Source: Malachius bipustulatus (lineage: Eukaryota; Arthropoda; Insecta; Coleoptera; Melyridae). From it: a DNA stretch of 64,000 bases. The stretch lies in the NCBI GenBank assembly GCA_910589415.1, contig OU342634.1:18225144-18289143 (forward strand). Direction: 5' to 3'. Under the pieces are notes generated by a model that was not told the origin of the DNA, did not search any database, and saw nothing but the letters and a program-made list of their open reading frames with translations. Positions 1 through 8,436 of this stretch are shown here, one piece after another (the stretch's first letter is position 1; each line of letters opens with the position of its first letter). The translations under genes and the position numbers were made by a program.

Positions 1-1110
1 CGGCTGAGATGGGCAGTTGGACTTCTAAGAGGACACTGCCCACTAATAAAACGTGGATCCTTTTGGACAGAAAACCTGACACAAAAGGCCAATAACCAAT
101 TTTCCTCATGGGAGGAAACCTAAGGGAGAAAATAGAGCAACTTCAATGCAGACCTTACCTAGACCTAACTGGGGCGCTGTTAAGCGACTAGGTGGGTAAA
201 GGGCAGAGGGAGCAGAGAAGATGTAACTGAAAAAGCTGAGTAAACACCGGCTGAGATGGGCAGTTGGACTTCTAAGAGGACACTGCCCACTAATAAAACG
301 TGGATTCTTTTGGACAGAAAACCTGACACAAAAGGCCAATAACTAATTTTCCTCATGGGAGAAAACCTAAGGGAGAAAATAGAGCAACTTCAATGCAGAC
401 CTTACCTAGGCCTAACTGGGGCGCTGTTAAGCGACTAGGTGGGTAAAGGGCAGAGGGAGCAGAGAAGATGTAACTGAAAAAGCTGAGTAAACACCGGCTG
501 AGATGGGCAGTTGGACTTCTAACAGGACACTGCCCACTAATAAAACGTGGATCCTTTTGGGCAGATAACCTGACACAAAAGGCCAATAACTAATTTTCCT
601 CATGGGAAAAAAACCTAAGGGAGAAAATAGTGCAACTTCAATGCAGACCTTACCTAGGCCTAACTGGGTTGCTGTTCAAGCGACTAGGTGGGTAAAGGGC
701 AGAGGGAGCAGAGAAGATGTAAATGAGCAACTTCAATGCAGACCTTGCCTAGGCCTAACTGGGGAGCTGTTCAAGCGACTAGGTGGGGAAAGGGAAGAGG
801 GAGCAGAGAAGATGTAACTGAAAAAGCTGAGTAAGCACCAGCTGAGATGGGCAATTGGACTTCTAACAGGACACTGACCACTAATTACACCTCTCAATAA
901 TAGGAGTGAAAAATATCCCTGATTACAGGAGATGCGGGGAGGGGGAGGAAACCCCATACCACCTAACAAGCACCCATTGGACTCATACTGAAATACTTTC
1001 GGGAGATGGGACAGATGAGATAATTATCCAAAGGGGTACAATAAGCGCAAGCTTCAGTACAAGGGCTTTGAACCTACCCTAGAAGTAATAATAATAATAA
1101 TAATAATAAC
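1..1110 (+). mobile_element. LINE 3' end remnant with 247-bp tandem array
   Basis: Units start at 1, 248 and 495, each opening with CGGCTGAGATGGGCA. The first two are 247 bp; the third (495-838) is longer because about 95 bp is duplicated inside it. A fourth, partial copy starts at 839. The plus-strand translation of the unit edges reads LRWAVGLLTGHCPL, which resembles the end of the RNase H domain of LINE ORF2 proteins (R1/LOA/Jockey-like). The last part (about 1050-1110) ends in CAAGGGCTTTGAACCTA followed by an (AAT)n tract, and the same sequence recurs inverted at 15107-15150. I infer the decayed 3' end of a LINE whose C-terminal segment was amplified in tandem. Apparent ORFs here, on either strand, are by-products of the repeat. 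Confidence 0.7.
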
Positions 1111-1257
1111 GTGTTTCTATGTTTATTTCAATTGTTTGTTTTGTGATTATTCGGAGACTTTGACCAAGTTCTAAGACTCACAATCAATTCACAGAGACTT
1201 TTGACCCAAAAAAACTATAAGTCATCATAGATTTCTCCTAGATGAAGTTTTCCTAAT

Positions 1258-1752
1258 TTCCTCAATCAGATCTCAGGGCGGGTGTACCTCGAGTGGTTCA
1301 ACAAAGTGTAAAAAAAACAACTTCGACACCATTGTCAAGTACACAAACATCAGGGGGATAGCCGACAATGTGCAACTTAAAATCAACGCAAGGAATTTAC
1401 ATTCCCGAAAGCTGCCAAGTCCAAGAATATCCCTACTATCAGACAAAATAGCCCGGACAGTAATTAATTCCGTCTAGAGCTGTTTTGGACGCTGTGCACC
1501 CCGCCAATATACAGTTGGCCTCTACAAGGGTACAGCCGTTCATTATTATAGTACTAATGATAGTTTCTACCCAGAACCGCGGTGTTTTGAAAATCGCTAC
1601 CTGGACTTGTATTTCCCGTGGTCTACTCCCTCCAACGGTTTAAACAGAGTAAACAAAAACTTAACACACAACAGCGTACCTCCACAACTTTCCTGGATCA
1701 TAGAAGTGGTTATAGGTATATCGTGCGCAGGTGTAAAAATGGATTTTTAAAA
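1258..1752 (+). other. Coding-like segment with one in-frame stop, unrecognised
   Basis: One frame stays open for about 160 codons, from roughly 1258 to the TAA near 1749, broken only by a TAG at 1475-1477. It is preceded by a possible splice acceptor (ATCAGATCTCAG, ending about 1275) and followed by an AATAAA at about 1806. Base composition is less AT-rich than the flanks. The translation holds several cysteines (SCFGRCAPRQY, EPRCFENRY). I do not recognise the family. It could be the last exon of a gene that ends at the TAG, a pseudogene, or chance. Confidence 0.3.
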
Positions 1753-1811
1753 ATGAGAAAATACACTGTTTTTTTTGTTTGTTTTTTCACACTCATAACA
1801 TCCTGAATAAA

Positions 1812-3450
1812 GTTTTAATGATCGAATTTATAAAAATTTGTAAGGCATGTCAATAATAAGTTGATGAGCAACTAGTGTAAGTAAGTCACCATATTATGAA
1901 TATTCTTTACTAAAGAAAATATTTTTGTTTAGTTTTTAGTACTGCCCACAATAATTAATAACTTTTTGTTCAAGAATAAATCCAAGGTATTTCCTTCATA
2001 TTATGCTGGTTAATTGAAGTTATTTTTTACACTTACCAAAGGAAATATTGATTGCTGAGATGAATCATTTTGGCTTGGCGAATTTATCATTTGTCCGGAT
2101 AAATCCAGGGTCATAATATTTCAGTCATCTGAAAAATAAAATACAAATTAGATGTAAAGGTGAAATCTGTCGTCCTATTTTTCATTCAGCTCTTTCATTT
2201 ATGCAAATTAGCACAGGGCGTTTACGAGTAATACATCCACCTGAAATAATCCTTACAACCCACTATTATGATCATTAACAAAGAAGCCTAGAATCAAAGG
2301 CGAAAAGTATTATGACAACGCCATTTTTAATCATAGAGTACTTAATAAGAGTGTTCTGCGTTCATTCATTTCATTACTTCCATTCAAATAATTCTCTTAT
2401 TCGGTATAAGAACATTATCTAGGACTAACCGGATGAAATTAAATCGCATTACTTATGCATTGAAAAAACTAGGTAGGTAGGAATGATGCGAAAATAAGGT
2501 CACATCAAAAGCCCACTGACTGGATTATTCTATTTTCCACTGGTGAAGTATTCTACTCATACAAAGCCTTATCGTAATGTTAATAAATTTGTGCAAAATG
2601 ATTTTATTTAGCGAAATCGTTACGTTTTACGTTATGATTTTATTTTTTACAGTGTGCCAAAATCATGGATTCTGGAGGTCTTATTATATTTAATAAGGAA
2701 AAAATTTTTCATCTTGATTTTGACAATAATAATGTTCACGTCAAAAGATAGTATTCAACAACAATGGACGTATACCGAGTTTCAATTATTTATCTTGAAT
2801 GGTTAAAAAAAGAGGGGGCGACACTAAAGATACAAACTGTAGGTATATTTCAATATTATTAACAATAGAAACGAATACTGCAACATGATCCCAACCGCTT
2901 CTTAGAAACTCTAACGTTTCTTGACCTCTGCTTAAAGGTAAGTATTACTTTATTACTTTTCCATTTTCACCCCAATTATTGCAATCTTTACGGCAACGTG
3001 TCATATTTTTGTTGCGTCAAATTGTGTAAAAAAAATGCACCAGAACTTGAAATTTGAATAACTGTTAAAATTTAAATAAAAGAAATGTTACATTTCGATT
3101 TTTTATTATTAATTTTCACCGCAAAAATTAAATAAATCAATTATGAAAATAAAACTTCTAACCTCGTTAAAATTTTTGTAAACTGTGAGGCCTTGAGTGT
3201 GATTAAGTGATTAAATGAGGCCTTAGTTCTTAAATTTCAAACCAACCTGTTTAACAAGGTAGATCCTAAAAAAGGCAATGAATAATAATTTTTTATACAA
3301 TTCTAGACAATAGAGCATAAATAAAAAAGAAGATTTATGACAAAACATAATAATTCCCTCGCCATAAAAAGCAGTACCTAATTTATCCAAATACGCTAAG
3401 CATTTATCTGTCAAATATAAAATGTCATTCAGCATTAAATTCCCCTTTCA
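1812..3450. other. AT-rich intergenic stretch
   Basis: I see no coding frame of convincing composition, no RNA gene and no clear repeat boundaries here. Confidence 0.6.
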
Positions 3451-3500
3451 GAATAATTAGCTAAGTCTTTATATTATACTATACTTAAATCCAAAATCAA

Positions 3501-4298
3501 ATGAAAACTACAGTGATACTAATATTTCTATCATCTTTTCTCCTCTTAACGAATACCGAAGATTACGACTCAGAAGCTGATTTTCGAAAAACCGAAGACG
3601 TCGCTAACCTAGCAGGAGGAGAAGGTAAATGCGAAGGAAAAGGTGGTCCCGGTGGTACTACCGGAGATGTAGCAAAAGATTCAAAGGAAGCGTCAAACAT
3701 AGCGGTTAAAGCTGCACAAGAAGCAAAAGCTGCAGAAAATGCACAAGCAACTGCGGGACAACAAGCTTCCCATCAAGTGAAGGAACAACTGGCCGAAAAA
3801 GCCCTGGAAGCTGCCAAAGCGGCTGACGCTGCATTGGCCGGCAAAGAAGCTCTGGTTGAACAATTGGAGAAAGAAATAGACCAGGCCGGAGAAGTTATAA
3901 ACGAAGAAACTAACAGCTTACAAGAATTACAAAATACACAACAAGCTGCCGGTAAAGCTCTCCAGGAATCCAAAGCTGAAGTTAAATTACTAACGACCGC
4001 TCTTCAGTTAGCCGAAGGTAACGCTCAGAGCGCTATTCAAGCAGAAGCGGGTGTTAAACAACAAGAACAAGAAAAAGAACAATTACTCGAAGCTGCTAAA
4101 CAGAGAAAAGAGGAACTAGGCAAGCAACAGGAGCAAGCTAAGCAAGATTATGCTAATACGAAAGATGCAGCCAAAAAAGCGGAACAAGCTGCTGCTGAAG
4201 CGAAGCAAAATGTGAGTAAGGGCAGGAAAAAGAGAAATGTTCGTTCAAAGAGAAGCCTTCGTTCTAAGAAAGAGAAGAGACAAAAAATATCAGCGTAA
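3501..4298 (+). CDS. Secreted alanine-rich coiled-coil protein, DUF745-type (copy 1)
   Basis: A single-exon frame of 265 aa with a true ATG. Residues 1-19 form a signal peptide (MKTTVILIFLSSFLLLTNT). Residues 55-235 are rich in Ala, Glu, Gln and Lys in a heptad-like pattern (VKEQLAEKALEAAKAADAAL, KLLTTALQLAEGNAQ), as in a long coiled coil. The last 30 residues are strongly basic and contain dibasic sites (KGRKKRNVRSKR), a possible processing signal. The layout matches the insect DUF745 family, whose function is unknown. A paralogue lies at 27231-27968 on the same strand. Alanine-rich secreted coiled coils also occur in some insect silks and glues, so a structural secreted role is possible but is inference. 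A TATA-like AT stretch lies at 3465-3480; an AATAAA follows the stop by about 75 bp. Confidence 0.85.
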   Translation: MKTTVILIFLSSFLLLTNTEDYDSEADFRKTEDVANLAGGEGKCEGKGGPGGTTGDVAKDSKEASNIAVKAAQEAKAAENAQATAGQQASHQVKEQLAEKALEAAKAADAALAGKEALVEQLEKEIDQAGEVINEETNSLQELQNTQQAAGKALQESKAEVKLLTTALQLAEGNAQSAIQAEAGVKQQEQEKEQLLEAAKQRKEELGKQQEQAKQDYANTKDAAKKAEQAAAEAKQNVSKGRKKRNVRSKRSLRSKKEKRQKISA

Positions 4299-4370
4299 AT
4301 TGTACTTATTTTATATTCAATACTATTTAATACGTTGAATTGAACAATTTTTTATACGTATACGTTTAAT

Positions 4371-4376
4371 AATAAA
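4371..4376 (+). terminator. Polyadenylation signal of DUF745-type copy 1
   Basis: AATAAA about 75 bp after the TAA stop, followed by AT-rich sequence. Position and motif fit a standard poly(A) signal. Confidence 0.6.
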
Positions 4377-4379
4377 ACA

Positions 4380-5442
4380 TAATATTATTTATTATTTCAC
4401 GCCTAAAAATTTTTCTTTAACCTTTCTTAATATAACAACAACAATCCTTACCCCACCAAGACCTGTATCTCGATGAACGACGTTAGGAACTGGAGGAACT
4501 GGAGGAACTGTTACAAGTGAAAACCTTCCTAACAAACTTCTGGCTGAGGTTTATGTATTGACGGCATTATGTTATCTATAAACGCGATTTTTTCGCTCGC
4601 TGTTTTGTCACGCGCTATTTTGTCGCACGATGTTTTTCTCGCGCTATTTTAACATAATTATGCGTTTTAGTTACCATGCCGTGGTACTTTTTCAATTATT
4701 CTTAAATTTTTTGAAAGATTGCCGCGTTGCCAGGTATAAATTTGTTCCAATATTCTTAAAAAATAGAAAAAACTCCAGCAATATCTCTAAATATTTGGAC
4801 TGCAATCATTAGTTGGCATTAGGTGCCATTATTTGACGTATTCAACGCTTATTGTATAACTCAACAGAGTAGATCAGAGTAGATTTTTCGGTTATTTTAA
4901 TTTAAAAAAAACTATCGCGAGCGTCCTATACTGTGCAACTAAACTGTGCATCCTATACAAAGGCTTGCAAACTATTTCAATACTTCTTGTATGCTAATTG
5001 TATTTTTATGTAAAGTAAAATTCCATTAAAAGGAATTAATTTTTGCGGTTGTCTTTCTTTCCTGGTTCCAAATCACTAAATGAGGTTACTGAGGCTACCT
5101 GTACAGAAATAGAATTACGAATCCATCAGATTCAAGGTTAAAGCCAAATTGCCGCAGGCTAATTTGTACAGGTGTGTGTGTTTCATAATCGTTTGCTTAT
5201 TTATTTTAATAATACTGACCGGTACCTACCTAATATTATTCCATGGGTTATAAATATACCCAATAATTGTCTTATCCCAATAATAAATAATTACAGGTTT
5301 GAATTGAAATATGTTCATACTTTTCTATACTTACAGAATTTCTGTAATATTTATATCGCATTATATGTACCTATAAGTAGTTACATTATGAAATTCGCAA
5401 GAATATCAATGGAAAAGGTCATAATAATATTGTTCAGCTATA
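4380..5442. other. Intergenic, short local repeats only
   Basis: A triplicated GGAACTGGA-type unit lies at about 4488-4512, and three loose copies of a CGCGCTATTTTGTC-like phrase at about 4590-4650. No gene seen. Confidence 0.5.
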
Positions 5443-5488
5443 TGTATAATCTCATTTGATTATTTTTATTGAACCTTGTTTCTTAGTA

Positions 5489-5588
5489 GTTGTTAAATGT
5501 TCTTCTTTGTTTTGGGTTTTAGGTTCGATTTTAAAATACTATTTTTCAAAAATATTTTTATACAAATGAAACGTTTCGAGACCGATTG
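5489..5588 (+). repeat. Inverted terminal repeat of the Penelope-like element, left copy
   Basis: A 100-bp sequence beginning GTTGTTAAATGTTCTTC and ending ACCGATTG. Its reverse complement is at 12573-12672 with no difference found by eye. Read on the minus strand, the left copy continues outward into GAGACC-AATC-GGTCTC-GAAAC, which looks like stem II plus GAAA of a degraded hammerhead, but the CUGANGA box is absent. Confidence 0.85.
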
Positions 5589-5653
5589 GTCTCTTGTTCA
5601 CTCATAAATAAATGTAAAAAACATGTAAAAACTTAAAAATACTTCAAAAAATC

Positions 5654-6464
5654 ATAATTCGTCACCTTAAAACAGAACTAGCCTAAGTCCATTTTTGCCA
5701 AAAATGAGTTTTTTATACAAAACGATAGAGTAAGGTGTCGCAGATCGAATGCAGAACTAATCTAAGTCCTAATGATTCTATTTATCCCGTATACGGTAAA
5801 TTACAAATAAGCCTATGTCCAAGGGTGCCCAAATTTTTAATGCAGAACTATCCTAAGTTCGCGAGAAAGAACCTATGTCAATGCTCGAGTAAATAATTTT
5901 CAGTGCAGAACTATGCATATTACCATAAGGTAACCTATGTTAGTGTTGTGTTAGGACTTATATTAGTTCTGCTTTCAAATAACATCCTATGTCCAACAAA
6001 TTGTGGACTTGGGTTAATTCTGCTTCCTCATTTAGAAAAACTATTTGTTTTTTACGATCCCATTTAGCTCTAACTGCAAGATAATCCTTCAAGGATATAC
6101 TGTTTTTGGAACAAATAGAAGCTTTGCGGCTTTTATTACTAAGCGAACATTGAGAGTTTGGATCTTAAGCTAATAAAATGAACTCTCAGAAGTATACTAT
6201 GTCCAAAACACACAACTAACCTAAGTCCAGAAAATGGACTTGGAATACTTATCAGCTAAAAAAATATTCTATGTCCATCTTTTTTCTTTAACTTATACGT
6301 TTCATATTTAATTAATGCTGCAATTGAAACTGTGCATATTTAAAATACTTGTACAAATTTATATTAAAATATGTGTGTAATTAAAGCAGCTAGAGAAAAA
6401 AAACGTTTCCTGAAAAATGTAGTTTTTGGACTTGGGCTACTTCTGTTTTAAGGCGACGAATTAT
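5654..6464. mobile_element. Non-autonomous TIR element with about 14 short interspersed repeats
   Basis: The ends are 38-bp inverted repeats (5654-5691 and 6427-6464) with three mismatches, starting ATAATTCGTC(A/G)CCTTAAAA. The interior is full of a short motif in both orientations: CCTAAGTCC or CCTATGTCC, often preceded by CAGAACTA. Examples lie at 5681, 5812, 5871, 5931, 5986, 6197, 6220 and 6267; inverted examples (GGACTTGGG, GGACTTATA) lie at about 5955, 6006, 6237 and 6427. There is no coding capacity. It sits in the 3' untranslated part of the Penelope-like element, so it inserted later. The target duplication is unclear. Confidence 0.75.
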
Positions 6465-6952
6465 TATATTAAAATGTCGTAAATGGTGTGTTTTTCAATT
6501 TAAACTTTAGAAAAAATATAAGTAAATTAATTTTGATCTTGATTTTGACATTTTATGTGTCTGCTTTTGTTTATTATATTTCATTATTGTGTTTGTTACG
6601 TGTATTTTATTGTATGATAATATGATTTTTTTAAAAGTATTGTTATTGTAATGGTGGTGAATAATTATTGTGGGGAGTAATTGTTAGTTTTCAGTAGTAG
6701 GTAGCAGGTTTTTTTTTTTTTTTTGGTGTGTGTTTTTGTTAGGAATCAGGTTTTTAGTTATTTTTTTTTTGCTTATGTAAATTTTTAATATTATAATTTC
6801 AGTATTATTATTAATTTGTTTTTAGGTGTGTGAGGGAGGTATGTTGGATATGATAGTTTGATAGATACGTGATAGATTGTTGATTTCAGTTCGGTCATTT
6901 ACGCTGGTTTGATTACTTTGTATGTGGATCATTTCTAAAATACTGAAGAACT

Positions 6953-6991
6953 GTACTGAAGAGTCCCAATTAGGACGAAACACGTGTCTAC
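6953..6991 (+). ncRNA. Hammerhead ribozyme motif (minimal, Penelope type)
   Basis: All core parts occur in order. CTGAAGA (6956-6962) fits CUGANGA. Stem II is GTCC/GGAC closed by CAATTA (6963-6976). GAAA is at 6977-6980. A three-pair stem III CAC/GTG without a loop is at 6981-6986, followed by U and C at 6987-6988, the expected cleavage site. Stem I can start with GTA (6953-6955) pairing with TAC (6989-6991). Small hammerheads with a very short stem III are known in Penelope-like elements and schistosome satellites. It lies on the strand opposite to the GIY-YIG ORF, which needs explaining. Confidence 0.75.
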
Positions 6992-7160
6992 AATTTCCAC
7001 CCTTGACTCACAGCATGAAATCAATGAATGACGTATCGTTTTACGATATGTCGTTCATCTTTTTGTTAAACTTTGGAAGTAGGTCTATCCTACCTTTACG
7101 CACATCGGGAGGCACTGCACTCAGTTGTTGGCATGCGTTTTAGCTGCCTGGGGTTGCATC

Positions 7161-7629
7161 CTATGGCGAAAGCCGAACCCACCGTGCTATTTTATTTTTA
7201 TTTATTTTTATTTCTAAAATAGTTCTTTTGTATGTGTTTTGTTCTCTGTCTATGATGTCGGTTTTGTCATAATTGAATTGATGTCCTGTGGTTTGTTTAT
7301 GTTTGTTTAGTGCGGTGTTTGCAGTTTTGGCGTATTTGTGGGCATTGATGCGTTGTTTTAAGTGTTGTTTTGTTTGACCTATATATTGTTTTTCACAGTT
7401 GTTGCAAGGTATTTTGTAGATTATATGGGTTTGTTTTTCTGTTGGGATTTTTGATTTTAATTTTGTATGAAGGTTTTGAATTTGGTTGTGACTTTTGTGA
7501 GCTATTTTGGTATTGGATTTCTTGAATATTTTTTCTATTTTTTCTGATAGTTGTGATACGTAAGGCATCGCTGTGTATGTCGTTTTTGATGACGAATGTG
7601 TGTCGTTCATATTGGTGTTATGTGTAGTT
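7161..7629 (-). pseudogene. Penelope-like element ORF, 3' part with GIY-YIG domain
   Basis: This part of the ORF contains the GIY-YIG nuclease signature of Penelope-like elements: IIYKIPCNNCEKQYIGQTK, then LKQRINAHK, about 60-90 residues before the end. The GIY-YIG domain nicks target DNA for insertion. The frame stops with TAG at 7161-7163. At 7629 it meets the LTR element; skipping that insertion and one copy of its 4-bp duplication, the same frame resumes at 12182. The break is therefore due to the LTR insertion and not to decay. Confidence 0.85.
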
Positions 7630-8335
7630 TGAAGCACGCCAATGATTGGGACTGATATTTTACCTATAGACTTATAAGAGTGAATTATGTGAGGTGAGGG
7701 GTGAAACGAAGGAAAGGACCACCACGAAGCTGGATGGTAAGGGAAGTGCGAATTTCGACTACTGTGAAGGGAGTCGGGTACTAGCGGTGCTCGACGAAAG
7801 ACGGACCCTTTCCTGCAAGATAGGCAGATCGGTGTCTCCTGCGAGTGTTAATATTGGTAATGTAATATACAGAGTGTACTTTTAATAATAAAAATCCCGA
7901 GTGTTAATATTGGTAATAATTTAGAAGTGTACCAAGCAATATAATTTCGTATAACTTCGTCTCCAATCTACAGTCTTCATCATCCGTTACCCCGAAGGGT
8001 AAAGCAGCAAGCAGCATAATCATCTTCAGTTTAACAATTACATATATTCTTCAGTTTAATAATTCTAATGTGGCAGTCAAGAGCCCCACCCCGGATGTTA
8101 CCGTGAGTCTTTAATTATATTAAGCTTTGTTGAGTTTATTCTAGAATTTAAGTTATAACTTGTGGGGGATAAATTTGTAATTGTGTTGTACTTATGTAAC
8201 AATATAGTATTATAGTAAAGTATATTTAATTAACTCTTCCTTTAATTAATGCAAAGTAATACTCAAAAGAACCTCCCTGAGAATTAGTCAAAAAGAAAAA
8301 TCAAATGTAAGTGTCCCCAAAAAGGGGGTGCTACA
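7630..8335 (+). repeat. Left LTR
   Basis: 706 bp, TG...CA ends, matching 11472-12177. An apparent 63-aa frame inside is repeated in both LTRs and is not a gene. Confidence 0.9.
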
Positions 8336-8436
8336 ATAATTGGCGACCAACGAGTGGGCAATTAATTAATTAATTAAAGTAACTTTTCAGTAAATTCAAT
8401 GTTAATTGTCCTGGGTGAGAAAACTTTGCATTAATA

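Noticed and set aside
1..838. CRISPR-like direct repeats
   Set aside because: Contiguous 247-bp units without spacers in a eukaryotic LINE context.
106..969. Several 70-80-codon minus-strand frames in the first kilobase
   Set aside because: They repeat with the 247-bp unit and mirror LINE sequence on the other strand; not genes.
7694..7885. 63-codon frame occurring twice (also 11536-11727)
   Set aside because: It lies within both LTRs and is a by-product of the repeat.
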